Of a DNA stretch of 64,000 bases, positions 29,258 through 38,218 are shown piece after piece (positions within the stretch are counted from its first letter, which is position 1; every line of letters starts with the position of its first letter). Source of the stretch: Lentimicrobium saccharophilum (GTDB taxonomy: Bacteria > Bacteroidota > Bacteroidia > Bacteroidales > Lentimicrobiaceae); contig NZ_DF968182.1 in NCBI RefSeq assembly GCF_001192835.1, positions 1,862,345 through 1,926,344 of the forward strand. Reading direction: 5' to 3'. The notes below the pieces were generated by a model that ran no database searches, was not told the origin of the DNA, and saw only the letters and a list, made by a program, of their open reading frames with translations. A program made the translations under genes and the position numbers.

Positions 29258-32200
29258 CTATCTGATGATAATGCCTTCCTCATCATCGAATGTCTTTGTG
29301 GCCGGTTGGGATGAAGATTCCCCCTGATTTATCAGGTCAAGCTTGTCAGCAGCGATTTTCCTGAGGTCTCCCCCTTCATAATTATCGATGATACTCTGAA
29401 GGGTTTGTCTGGCCTGGAATACATTGCCGGTCTTTATGTATACATCCGAGAGGAGGATAAACGAGCGTGCCACCCAATAGTCATAAGATGCGTAATCACT
29501 GCTGAGCCTGAAAATCTGCGATTCAGCGTTTGTATAATCCTTTTGTTCATAACTGATCGCAGCCAGGTTATAAAGTGCTTCGGCACCGGTTTCGCCCTGC
29601 GAAATTTTCAGAACATTTTCAAAAGAAGCCCTGGCAGCTTCATACCGTTGTAGGGACATGTAGGATTTTCCGGTAATCAGATGGGTTTCTGCTGCAAGAT
29701 TGGGAGAAAGCCGCTCTGTCTCAAGCACTTTTTGCCCCATCTGAACGGCAATCCCGTGATTCCCCAGATAGAAGTTACAGCGCATCTGCCCGAGGTATGA
29801 CTCCTGCAGACTAGCCGGGTTTTCTGCATTTTCTTCCAGCAGCTCATACATCTGAAGGGCTTTCGCGTAATCCTTCATGCTGAAGAGGATTTCAGAGGCT
29901 TTCAGTGCCGAATTTTCGGTGTACCCGGTACGCGGTTTTGAGAGGATAAATTCATAGCTTTTCAGTGCTTCAGCATGATTGCCGGCGCGGCTTTCACAAT
30001 CTGCTTTAAAATAATGCGCTTTCACCGAAAAGATTCCATTCGGGAATTTATCGAGATATGAAGCAAAGCCCGGGATGGCTTTACTGCAATCCCCGGCCAT
30101 ATACCTGCCTTCAACTGCAATAAACGTTAGGGAATCCTGCTCCGAACGGGTAATGTTTGCAAAAGGAATATCCTGTGAATAAGCAACATAGTCATCAACC
30201 CGGTTCATATCAACATAGATGTTTTTCATTACCGCCAGGGCTTCGCGCGATTCAGGTGTGGCAGGATAATCCCTGACTACTTTTTTGAAAGTCTCCAGGG
30301 CTTGCTGATTGCGGTCCGTATTGTAATAGATCAGGCCCGTGTTCAGCAGCGAGCGCTTGACAAAACTGCTGTTCGGATGATCGGCAACCAGTTTTATGAA
30401 CGTCTGCAGCGCGTCCTCATGCTGATTAAGGGTCATTTGTGCCTGGCCGATTTCAAAACGGGCATCATCGTTGTAAGGGGATCTCGGAAAATCGGCGACC
30501 AGCTTCTGAAGAGAAGCTATTTTCTGCCTGATATTACCGGTAACGCCAACAGCAAGTGATTTCTGATAGAGGGCATAATCACCATCGGCAGCCTTTGCAC
30601 CGATCACCTTATCATAACCTGCAATGGCATCCTGATATTGCTTCAGCATGAAAAAAGCATCGGCCTGACGCAACCTGGCATCGTTCAGCATTTTCTTATC
30701 CGCCGGGCGGCTATCGATAAACCGGTTGAATGCCTGGGCGGCCTGGCTGTAGTTCTTCTGCTTGAGCATGGTATACCCCAGGCTGTAATTGGCCGACGTG
30801 TAAGCGGTGTGATTTTTAGCCCCCGGAGCATTTTGAAAATCCCTGTAATAAGTCGCTGCCTTATCGTACTGCCCCAGCCTGTAATAGGACTCTCCGGCCC
30901 AGAAGGTGGCGCCCGCAGCAATCAGTTCATCACTTTTATGCTCGGCAGACTTTTTAAACATCCCGATGGCATCAAAAAACTGATTATCTGCAAACAGTTC
31001 AAGCCCACGGTAATAGGTAATCTTCTGATAGATTTCATTCTGCGCCGGCGTACGCTTTTTGACGTTCTCAAGGGTTGAAAGAGCCTCCTTGTAATTACGC
31101 GTTACAAGATAGAGATTGGCAAGGTAGGTATAAGCTTCATCCCTGCGGGGTGATGAAGGGTATTCGGTAAGGTATTGCTGCAGTGCCCTGATGGCCTCAT
31201 TGTATGGATTGTATGACAGTTCTATCGACAGTTTGGCATAATTGAAGAGGGCATCTTCCGCCAGCGCTGACTTAACCGGCACTTTCCATGCCGACAAGAA
31301 GGCGTTGGAGGCAAATTGTTTTTGGGATGTTTTCAGGTAGCTGTCGCCGAGGTGATACCAGGCATTCTGAGACAGGCTGTCTTCTCCCCCGGCCACCAGC
31401 TGAAATTCAGGAATGGCTTTTGCATACTCACCTGTTCTGTAGTAAGAGAAGGCCAGGATATAACTTTCCTCGCGCGAAAATTTTCCCCTTGAAAGCTTCC
31501 TGTACTCTTCCAGAAGGTCAATGGCTTCCTGAAAATTGCCCCGTTTGTAATTCACATCGGCAACCAGCCGCAGAATTTCATTGGTTCGTTTGTTACGCTG
31601 ACCTTTCAGATATGGCCGGGCCACCTCGAGCAATTCATCATATTGGCCCCGGATGTAATGGATCTGGATGATATAGTAGGGCACTACCGACTTAAAAGTT
31701 TCATCTCTTTCCAGCCGCTGAAAATCCCGGAGGGCCGTTTCATATTTTCCGTCAGCATACATAATGTGTGCGTAATAATAGGTTGCAGGCCCGGTATATC
31801 GGGTCTGTTGTTCCTTGATGCTGTAAAAAGCATCTGCAGCCTTGTCAAAATCGTCCTGCTTAAAATGGCAGTATCCCTGTTTAAAGGTAAATTCGGCCAG
31901 TTCTTCAGGATTCATGTCAAACTTGTCCACCTGCTGGTAGGCGTCCAGCGCACTTCTGAAACTGTTATTGCGGAAGTACAGGTTACCCAGCTGAAACCAA
32001 ACGCGGTTGGTGCGGGTATTTTCAGGATGTTTCTCCAGGAACTCTTTAAGCAGGGCCGGGGCGTCGGCATGCTGCAATTCGGCTGCACTTGCGGCTGTAT
32101 AGTAGTCCTTTTCCACATCATAAGCAAGCAGCAGATCTGAAGGTGTCTGCAGCATGCTGTAGTGGTCCCGCACGGATCCGAATTTTTCATTATTAAATAA

Positions 32201-32320
32201 ATCTGTAGCTGCAGCGATTCCTGCTGCCTGATCCTGCCTGGCAACAGTTTGCTGGGCCATTCCATTGAAGCTGAAAAACAAAGGCAAAGCTGCAATGATG
32301 GCAATAAAATTCCTTCTCAT
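29258..32320 (-). CDS. Large periplasmic tetratricopeptide-repeat protein
   Basis: A 1,020-residue exported protein made almost wholly of TPR-type helical hairpins. The signal peptide covers residues 1-23 (ending GMAQ). From about residue 60 onward, repeated units such as GNLYFRNNSFRSALDAYQ, FKQGYCHFKQDDFDKAADAF, YHLGDSYLKTSQKQFA and LYNLAAISYEQKDYTNAES give about 20 or more repeats, some like YbgF/CpoB and BamD TPRs. It should sit in the periplasm and bind other proteins or a polymer. The frame extends to 32368, but the signal peptide starts at the ATG at 32318-32320. The outer-membrane barrel gene follows 52 bases downstream on the same strand. Partner and cargo are unknown. Confidence 0.85.
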   Translation of the reverse strand: MRRNFIAIIAALPLFFSFNGMAQQTVARQDQAAGIAAATDLFNNEKFGSVRDHYSMLQTPSDLLLAYDVEKDYYTAASAAELQHADAPALLKEFLEKHPENTRTNRVWFQLGNLYFRNNSFRSALDAYQQVDKFDMNPEELAEFTFKQGYCHFKQDDFDKAADAFYSIKEQQTRYTGPATYYYAHIMYADGKYETALRDFQRLERDETFKSVVPYYIIQIHYIRGQYDELLEVARPYLKGQRNKRTNEILRLVADVNYKRGNFQEAIDLLEEYRKLSRGKFSREESYILAFSYYRTGEYAKAIPEFQLVAGGEDSLSQNAWYHLGDSYLKTSQKQFASNAFLSAWKVPVKSALAEDALFNYAKLSIELSYNPYNEAIRALQQYLTEYPSSPRRDEAYTYLANLYLVTRNYKEALSTLENVKKRTPAQNEIYQKITYYRGLELFADNQFFDAIGMFKKSAEHKSDELIAAGATFWAGESYYRLGQYDKAATYYRDFQNAPGAKNHTAYTSANYSLGYTMLKQKNYSQAAQAFNRFIDSRPADKKMLNDARLRQADAFFMLKQYQDAIAGYDKVIGAKAADGDYALYQKSLAVGVTGNIRQKIASLQKLVADFPRSPYNDDARFEIGQAQMTLNQHEDALQTFIKLVADHPNSSFVKRSLLNTGLIYYNTDRNQQALETFKKVVRDYPATPESREALAVMKNIYVDMNRVDDYVAYSQDIPFANITRSEQDSLTFIAVEGRYMAGDCSKAIPGFASYLDKFPNGIFSVKAHYFKADCESRAGNHAEALKSYEFILSKPRTGYTENSALKASEILFSMKDYAKALQMYELLEENAENPASLQESYLGQMRCNFYLGNHGIAVQMGQKVLETERLSPNLAAETHLITGKSYMSLQRYEAARASFENVLKISQGETGAEALYNLAAISYEQKDYTNAESQIFRLSSDYASYDYWVARSFILLSDVYIKTGNVFQARQTLQSIIDNYEGGDLRKIAADKLDLINQGESSSQPATKTFDDEEGIIIR

Positions 32321-32518
32321 ACCGGACTTCTGTTTGGGCTTTAAAATTACACCTCCAGTGACTACCATGAAATGTGTTTAATGGGTAGTTTTCAACAGCA
32401 GGTGTTTGAAAACTAATGGTGAATAAACGCTTCAGGCTGCAGGATAGTATATACAACCTGAAAGCCCCTATAAAAACCGGCTAATGAAAGCTAGAATGAA
32501 TTTGTTGACCTGAAAAGA

Positions 32519-33445
32519 TTAGTTCTTAACAAATTTCACCACGTGCTGTAAACCTGAGGTATTTACATGGCGTACAATGTACATGGCCGGTTTCAGGCCA
32601 TATATGTCAATTATAACCGGAGTTTCACCCGGGGGTAATTGTTTTTGCTCCAGTAAGACTCCGTTCATATTTACCAATTGAAGAATGCCTCCATTATCAC
32701 CCGGGCACCTGATTTCCAGCTGCTCACCACCATTGACGGCATACACCCGCAAAGCAGCGTTCAGCCCCACATCGTTTACCGAAACTGTTCCGTATTCCAG
32801 CCAGAGGTCATCCACCCAGAGTTTGCTCCCGGTAACCGGACTGCCGGTAAGGAGGTTGGATGAAAAAAACATGATGTTCATGGTATCGGGTTGTTCGGGC
32901 AAAAGGTATTCAATCGGAAGGGAGAATTCCTCCCAGTCTGGGTTTTGCCCTCCGATTGTAAGGTAAGCATATGCCAATGTATCGCGTGAAGTTCCGTTCC
33001 AGCGCGAAAGCCCTATCCCCATTATACAGGAATCATTGGCAGAAGGTAGATAACGGAACCATCCCCTGAGCACAACCGGCGCCCCGCTGACCGGCACACC
33101 CCCTTCAACGGTTCCCGTCTGGTTGAGAATATCGAGCGTAATTTCGCCAAGCGAGAGCACACCCGGCATTGTTACCGGTCCCACAATAAAGATGTTATGG
33201 GTAATGGTTTCAAGTTTAGCCGAATAAGAACCTCCATGTGGGTTTGACTGCTCCCGGGTTACGGGAGTAAAAGTTGTTCCCAGAAAGGTTTGATTGATGG
33301 TATTCCATCCGTCAGGCTCACCGCCCGACCAGTTTTCGAAACCCGGGTTCGGAATGTCCTGCGCCCTCAAAACTTCCTCCGTAGAAGCTGAGATGCAAAA
33401 TATTAAAATGAGGATGAGATACTTTGACCGTTGCATTATTTTCAT
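32519..33445 (-). CDS. PCMD-like secreted protein with T9SS-type tail
   Basis: A 308-residue secreted protein. A signal peptide covers about residues 1-28 (ending VLRAQ). IPNPGFENWSGGEPDGWNT starts a jelly-roll-like domain resembling the PCMD (putative carbohydrate metabolism) or carbohydrate-binding type, with WVDDLWLEYG closing it at about residue 220. The last 75 residues (LRVYAVNGGEQLEIRC, GLKPAMYIVRHVN) resemble a T9SS type A tail but without the usual PNP motif. A -7 element 25 bases upstream supports the ATG at 33445, although a second ATG lies at 33436. It is near the TPR unit but separated by 198 bases. The ligand is unknown. Confidence 0.7.
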   Translation of the reverse strand: MKIMQRSKYLILILIFCISASTEEVLRAQDIPNPGFENWSGGEPDGWNTINQTFLGTTFTPVTREQSNPHGGSYSAKLETITHNIFIVGPVTMPGVLSLGEITLDILNQTGTVEGGVPVSGAPVVLRGWFRYLPSANDSCIMGIGLSRWNGTSRDTLAYAYLTIGGQNPDWEEFSLPIEYLLPEQPDTMNIMFFSSNLLTGSPVTGSKLWVDDLWLEYGTVSVNDVGLNAALRVYAVNGGEQLEIRCPGDNGGILQLVNMNGVLLEQKQLPPGETPVIIDIYGLKPAMYIVRHVNTSGLQHVVKFVKN

Positions 33446-33470
33446 GACGAGCGCTTGAGTGTGTAAGCAG

Positions 33471-33478
33471 CAAAAATA
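33471..33478 (-). promoter_or_regulatory. Bacteroidota -7 promoter element (TATTTTTG)
   Basis: TATTTTTG on the minus strand, 25 bases before the ATG of the PCMD-like gene. The -33 element is unclear. Confidence 0.48.
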
Positions 33479-33556
33479 ATCAGAAAAACAACCGCTTTGT
33501 TGATTCCTGGTTCAGGAGTCGCGCCCGATAAATTTATGGCGAAGGCCAGTCAGGGT

Positions 33557-33594
33557 AAAAAAGCAAAACCCCGGTTTGGCCGGGGATTTGCTTT
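33557..33594 (-). terminator. Terminator of rnpB
   Basis: Arms 33580-33594 and 33560-33574 form a 15-position stem with one A-A mismatch around the loop TTTGG (33575-33579, plus-strand letters). On the minus strand it is followed by a T run reaching 33557. It begins right after the P1 helix of the RNase P RNA. Confidence 0.88.
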
Positions 33595-33598
33595 AAAA

Positions 33599-34012
33599 AA
33601 CGGTGCCGTACAACGATGTAAGCGGGGTTCTGTTTCCCGCAAAAGCGGGACTTCTGTCATTTATCTGCACCTGATGTTGCCATCAGGTTCTAACGGCCTA
33701 CCCCCCGGAAAAGAGCGGGCAGCCCTTTGTTGCGCTTTGCGGCACAACGATCCGGTATATTTGGCCTTTCAACCCATAAGGTTTACCCGCGCAGGCTGTC
33801 ACCAACCTGAGCCGTGGGCTCTTACCCCACATTTTCACCCTTATCCTGTCATGATAAATCATGACAAGACGGTAATTTTCTGTGGCACTTGCTGTTTCCG
33901 CCGGCTGCAGAACCTTCCCGTTAGGAAGTATGGTGCCCTTTGTTGCCCCGACTTTCCTCTTTTAGTCTTTCGACCAAAAGCGACAGAACACGTTGCTTTT
34001 ACCGTTAAGAGA
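33599..34012 (-). ncRNA. rnpB: RNase P RNA component
   Basis: Catalytic RNA of ribonuclease P, which trims 5' leaders from pre-tRNA. On the minus strand I read the hallmarks of bacterial type A RNA in order: GAGGAAAGTC (conserved region I), CCACAGAAAA (P4 5' strand), GGGTAAGAGCCCACGG (conserved region III), a purine-rich P15-like segment with GGGGGGTAGGCCG, GATAAATGACAG, and the 3' conserved CAGAACCCCGCTTAC. The ends pair as helix P1: CAACG near 33991-33995 with CGTTG near 33611-33615, extended by AACGGT (34001-34006) with ACCGTT (33599-33604). A terminator follows directly and a -7 element precedes it. The exact ends are set from the pairing and may be off by several bases. Confidence 0.95.
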
Positions 34013-34024
34013 CCTAAGTTGATA

Positions 34025-34032
34025 CAAAAGTA
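34025..34032 (-). promoter_or_regulatory. Bacteroidota -7 promoter element for rnpB (TACTTTTG)
   Basis: TACTTTTG on the minus strand, 12 bases before the P1 helix of rnpB. A TTGG at 34048-34051 is a possible -33 element with a short spacer. Confidence 0.55.
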
Positions 34033-34210
34033 CAAAATTATTGGATACCAACGGAATATGAATATAAAATGATCACAAAAAGCCTGCCGCGACAAAACCG
34101 GTTACACCGGACATAAAGAAATGCAGGGCAGTTCACCCGAAAAATGACCATTTCAGTGATGTTCAATGATTGAATTTAGAAGAATTTCAGGTTATTCTGT
34201 CTGTTTCCGC

Positions 34211-35329
34211 TCAATTGCCTTTATGGATGATGATATCCACGGCGCCGTTTCCATACCTGGCAAAGGGTGCGTTTCTGAATTCGACATTCTCGTAATCGGC
34301 TATGGCCGATACTATTGCAGATTTGAGGGAACCATTCCCGATTCCATGAATAAAGGTAACCTTGTAATAATTATTGGTAATGGCACTGTCAAGCATTCGG
34401 GTAAAGAAATCAAGCTGATAACGCAGAATTTCGTTGTTCGACATTTCCGCATAATCTTCACGGAGTGAAGAAATGTGAAGATCTACTTCAGCTTCACGCG
34501 GGGCGGTGCGGAAACGGTCGATGTATGCCGGAGGGGCAATGGCCGAAATTTTCTGCCTTGCGGCCGGATCACTCACTGCGGCCATCAATGGATCGGTACC
34601 GGATATCAGCAGTTGTCCGGAGATATCCCCCAGATTCAACACCACCGACTTTAATCCTGCAAGCCTGAACTCCTGGTAACTTGTCTCCTTATAAAAACGG
34701 ACAGATTTGATCTTAAATGCAGCATGCAACGGACTCAAAACCGGTATACTCTCAGCACTGTGGAAAATAACCTGTACTATGCCTTCTGACCAACTGTCAA
34801 GGTCTTCACGGGTAATGGTTTCTATCAGCATTTTCGAATAAGGCGGGATCACGTCATAATTTACCCCTGAAAAAGCATCTCCCTCTTCCTTCAGCATAAA
34901 CGAGAAAATCGCCTCGTACCTGCTGTTGTTTACCAGGAAGATATCGAGATTCCCGGTCATCAGCCATTTCTGATCATGCGGGGCATAGATCAGGTAAATG
35001 CCTTCTGTAATTCCCGCCCCTGACTGCCTGAAGAGCGGTGAAATCCCGTCAGGCTGTTCGTCACCGGAGACAGTTTCAGTTTTTACAGGTTTTTCATTCC
35101 GCTCTTCAGCGGTTGCACTACCGGCAGGCAGCTCAACATTTACATTCCGGTCGAAAAAACGGCCTGCCATCCCCTGCGGCTCTATCCTGATCAGGTCACT
35201 GGCCAGCACCGGCACTTCAAAACCTTCTTCAATGGCCACATTGACCATGGTATTGCTGAGTATGCGCGTTACTATTCCTTCTCCTTTTTCGTTCAAGAAA
35301 CGAACCTTATCTCCAGTCCTGAGTTCCAT
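34211..35329 (-). CDS. DUF2027 and Smr domain protein
   Basis: A 372-residue cytoplasmic protein typical of Bacteroidota. The N-terminal part (about residues 1-60, GDKVRFLNEKGEGIVTRI) is a Tudor-like or KOW-like beta-barrel, the middle (about 100-270) is the DUF2027 region, and the C-terminal part (about 285-370) is a Smr domain with VDLHI and the loop FIHGIGNGSLKSAI. Smr domains of the MutS2 type nick DNA or RNA. The VDLHI and HGxGxG motifs needed for nuclease activity are present. A role in ribosome rescue or RNA cleavage is possible, but nothing nearby points to it. It is probably transcribed alone. Confidence 0.85.
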   Translation of the reverse strand: MELRTGDKVRFLNEKGEGIVTRILSNTMVNVAIEEGFEVPVLASDLIRIEPQGMAGRFFDRNVNVELPAGSATAEERNEKPVKTETVSGDEQPDGISPLFRQSGAGITEGIYLIYAPHDQKWLMTGNLDIFLVNNSRYEAIFSFMLKEEGDAFSGVNYDVIPPYSKMLIETITREDLDSWSEGIVQVIFHSAESIPVLSPLHAAFKIKSVRFYKETSYQEFRLAGLKSVVLNLGDISGQLLISGTDPLMAAVSDPAARQKISAIAPPAYIDRFRTAPREAEVDLHISSLREDYAEMSNNEILRYQLDFFTRMLDSAITNNYYKVTFIHGIGNGSLKSAIVSAIADYENVEFRNAPFARYGNGAVDIIIHKGN

Positions 35330-35403
35330 TTTAGTTCTTTAAGAAATTTATCCGGCAAAAAGAAGATTTTGCTGCCGGCTGTGTGCAGTAAATTTATCCC
35401 GCA

Positions 35404-35411
35404 CAAAATTA
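35404..35411 (-). promoter_or_regulatory. Candidate -7 promoter element (TAATTTTG)
   Basis: TAATTTTG on the minus strand, 74 bases before the ATG of the DUF2027-Smr gene. The distance is larger than for most genes here, so the call is tentative. Confidence 0.35.
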
Positions 35412-35568
35412 AACATTTGCTTTGAATCCCTTCAGATTAAGTTGCTTAAGCATAAGGCCGCAAGCTTAACTTTCCGGGTATACTTCATGTTATTAAACAC
35501 TTAAGATAACAGTTTTTCTTTTCCGGTCGACCGATATTTTGTAATTTTATGGTCTGATCCTGCTTGTC

Positions 35569-36771
35569 ATGTCTCAAAACACTTTTATACACCTCAGGTT
35601 CCTCCTCTTTGTCACACTGTTTCTCACCGGTGCAGCGGGTTGTGGCGATAAAGAACCTGATCCGGATAAACATAAACCAACGCCCTATCAGATACAGGTA
35701 CCGCGGTTTTTCCCTACCCTGCTGAATATCCCTTCCGACAATCCTATGACCGTTGAAGGTATAGAATTGGGACGTTATCTTTTCTATGACGGGCGTTTAT
35801 CCGGCCGGACCCATGCCGACTCGCTGATGAGTTGCGGGAGTTGTCACCGGCAGTCACGTAACTTTGAACCGGGGATTGACCACCCGGTATTTCAGGGAGG
35901 GATGACTTTCGGACTGAGCGGTGCACCCACCCCTCATGCGCCCCTTCCCCTGGTTAACCTTGTATGGAATCCAAACGGATATCTCTGGAATGGCCTGATC
36001 AGGGAGGATAATCCTGATGTTTCACGCCGCAGGCTCGAAGACCTGGTTTGGATGGGTGTTGTGGCTCCCCATGAAATGAGTGGAGACACCAACCGCACCA
36101 AAACCCTGATTCAGAACACCCCCGGCTACCCGGAACTTTTCCTGAAAGCTTTCGGATCGTCAACGGTTACCATGGAAAATATCAGTAAAGCAATAGCGCA
36201 GTTTGTCAGGACACTGATTTCAGCCAACTCAAGGTTCGACAAATACATGCGCGGGGAGTTGCAACTCACCCAGCAGGAACTGAACGGTTTCATCCTTTTT
36301 ACCACGGAGGAAGGGGCTGATTGTTTCCATTGCCATGGAAGCAGCGGAAACCCGCTGTTTACGACCAACCTCTTCTATAATAACGGCAAAGACACTGAAT
36401 TCAACGATCCCCGCGACCGGTATGCAATCACCGGCATCGAAACTGATAAAGGAGCTTACAAAGCGACCACCCTGAGAAACATTGCCCTCGGCGGGCCCTA
36501 TATGCATGATGGACGCTATGAAACCCTGGACGAAGTCATCGATTTTTACTCCCACAACCTGAAGATGTCGCCCTATGTCAACCCGCTGATGCACCATATT
36601 GCAAACAACGGCGTGCAGCTGACTCCTGTCGAAAAAGCTGAACTTAAGGCCTTTATTCTCAGCCTTCAGGATGATGAATTTCTGGCCAATCCGGATTTCA
36701 GCCCACCGGCAATTTTCCCCGACGGCTCAACTTACGGGCAGGTTTCCGGCAGGTTTGGCAACCTCAGGTAA
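35569..36771 (+). CDS. Di-haem cytochrome c peroxidase lipoprotein
   Basis: A 400-residue periplasmic protein of the bacterial di-haem cytochrome c peroxidase (MauG-like) family, which reduces hydrogen peroxide with electrons from cytochrome c. The N-terminus has lipobox GAAGC (Cys25), so it is probably membrane anchored. Two haem c sites are CGSCH (89-93) and CFHCH (252-256). ELGRYLFYDGRLS and TLRNIALGGPYMHDGRYETL are family signatures, with the Met in PYMHDG a likely axial ligand. Length is slightly above the usual 330-350 because of the lipoprotein leader. It has no operon partners. Confidence 0.92.
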   Translation: MSQNTFIHLRFLLFVTLFLTGAAGCGDKEPDPDKHKPTPYQIQVPRFFPTLLNIPSDNPMTVEGIELGRYLFYDGRLSGRTHADSLMSCGSCHRQSRNFEPGIDHPVFQGGMTFGLSGAPTPHAPLPLVNLVWNPNGYLWNGLIREDNPDVSRRRLEDLVWMGVVAPHEMSGDTNRTKTLIQNTPGYPELFLKAFGSSTVTMENISKAIAQFVRTLISANSRFDKYMRGELQLTQQELNGFILFTTEEGADCFHCHGSSGNPLFTTNLFYNNGKDTEFNDPRDRYAITGIETDKGAYKATTLRNIALGGPYMHDGRYETLDEVIDFYSHNLKMSPYVNPLMHHIANNGVQLTPVEKAELKAFILSLQDDEFLANPDFSPPAIFPDGSTYGQVSGRFGNLR

Positions 36772-36913
36772 AGTAATGACCGGATATGCAATAGCTGATC
36801 ACTTGCATCAGCAACTAACCGCATTCATTCAGGGTGATCAGTAAACTGATTTCAGTTCGAGCAGACCTACAACAACCCGCTAAAGGTTAATAGAGGTTTG
36901 AAGATGCCGGATG

Positions 36914-38119
36914 CTAGCGCTTTCCGATCATGGTCAGCAGTTCAAGATCAAAGGTTATCCCGAAGTAGGGTTTAACTTTCCATTCCTTCGTGGTTGGGAT
37001 AGCGATTCCGGCATCCAGTTTATCCCCTACATTAAATCCTTCCTTCAGTGCTTCATATTCCCTGATATTGGCACCCAGATTCACATGCAGCACATCGAAC
37101 AGCTTAAAGTTCGGACCCAGATAGAAGTTCTTGAAAAGGTTATTCCCGCCGAAACCCAGGAAAAACCCGACATCATAGGTCAGACTCGCATTGGGTTTTG
37201 AGAGGTCTTTGAGCATAAAACTTGCTCCGGTGACGTAGTCGAACTCAACATCACTTGTATTATTATTGGTAATCACATACACCCCCGGGTTATTGGCATC
37301 TTTGGGCGCCAGGGCAAAATCCGGAGTGCGGTAACCTTTGATGGCAAAACCCTGCACAACACGGGTTTTCTTCTTCTTGTTGGTGACAGTTGAATATCTG
37401 TTCTCGCAATCCTTGAGCTTCAGTTCTGTATATTTCAGCTGCTCCCCGGTGCGCACCAGGTTCTTCTCCGTCTCAGTCAGGGTGGTTCGCAGGGTGTCGA
37501 TGCGACGGTCAGCAGCAGCCTTGTCGGCAATAATCTTCTGAATCTCGCTATTGCGACTGGCAATGTCACGGTTCTTCTCATCAATGCTCTGCTGCAACAG
37601 GCCGATCTCCCGTTCTTTGCCTTCAAGGCGTGAGTCCTTGGCCGAAATCAGGCCTTCCAGCTTAACTTTGTCAATCAGGCTCGAATTAACGGCATCCTTG
37701 TAAATCTGCTCTTTCTCTGCAAAGAGTTGCTCCTTCTCTTTCTGCAGCCTGAGCTGCTCTTCCAGAAAAAGATTCTTGGCATGCAATTCCGCGCCGAGTT
37801 CAACGATTTTCCGGTTCAATGCCTCATTGAGCGGCACCAGTTCCCGTTCACGCTGTTTCAGCTGATCCACCTGAACAGACAGCTTATCAAGATTTATTCT
37901 CAGGGAGTCATTCTCCAGAGAAAGCAAATGATTACGCCCCTGTTCCTGTTCGAGCATAAACCTGAAAGTCTCCAGTGAATCTGCCGTACTCATTGCGAGG
38001 GTGTCAATTATACCAGGGCCACCCTGAGGCGTCTGGGCTGAAATAAAAACAGGAAAGAAAAACAAGGCAAAAAAGCGTAATGCAGACAAGCCTGTACTCT
38101 GAGAAATACTTTTAATCAT
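36914..38119 (-). CDS. Coiled-coil protein with C-terminal barrel-like domain
   Basis: A 401-residue exported protein of unknown function. A signal peptide reaches about residue 28 (ending FISAQ). Residues 55-235 form a long coiled coil with heptads rich in Leu, Glu, Lys and Arg (LEEQLRLQKEKEQLFAEK, LLQQSIDEKNRDIASR). Residues 250-400 are beta-rich (ASLTYDVGFFLGFGGNN, FYLGPNFKLFDVLHVNLG, VKPYFGITFDLELL) and may be an outer-membrane barrel or a surface domain. The frame goes on to 38158, but the better start is the ATG at 38117-38119. It is convergent with the cytochrome c peroxidase. It might link the outer membrane to the peptidoglycan, as other coiled-coil barrels do, but this is only an inference. 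Confidence 0.68.
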   Translation of the reverse strand: MIKSISQSTGLSALRFFALFFFPVFISAQTPQGGPGIIDTLAMSTADSLETFRFMLEQEQGRNHLLSLENDSLRINLDKLSVQVDQLKQRERELVPLNEALNRKIVELGAELHAKNLFLEEQLRLQKEKEQLFAEKEQIYKDAVNSSLIDKVKLEGLISAKDSRLEGKEREIGLLQQSIDEKNRDIASRNSEIQKIIADKAAADRRIDTLRTTLTETEKNLVRTGEQLKYTELKLKDCENRYSTVTNKKKKTRVVQGFAIKGYRTPDFALAPKDANNPGVYVITNNNTSDVEFDYVTGASFMLKDLSKPNASLTYDVGFFLGFGGNNLFKNFYLGPNFKLFDVLHVNLGANIREYEALKEGFNVGDKLDAGIAIPTTKEWKVKPYFGITFDLELLTMIGKR

Positions 38120-38218
38120 CAGACAAACAATGGGTTTAAATAAGATCCGGCAAACCATTCCGCGCTAAATATTACTGCTATCAATGCGGCATGGTTTACC
38201 GGACAGAAAATATTCCGG

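Noticed and set aside
33497-34072. Plus-strand open frame of 191 codons
   Set aside because: It lies antisense to the RNase P RNA, whose conserved blocks explain the region. It has no family match and no promoter.
36800-36850. Inverted repeat with CTGATCAC and GTGATCAG arms after the cytochrome c peroxidase gene
   Set aside because: The loop is about 30 bases long and no T run follows, so I do not call it a terminator.
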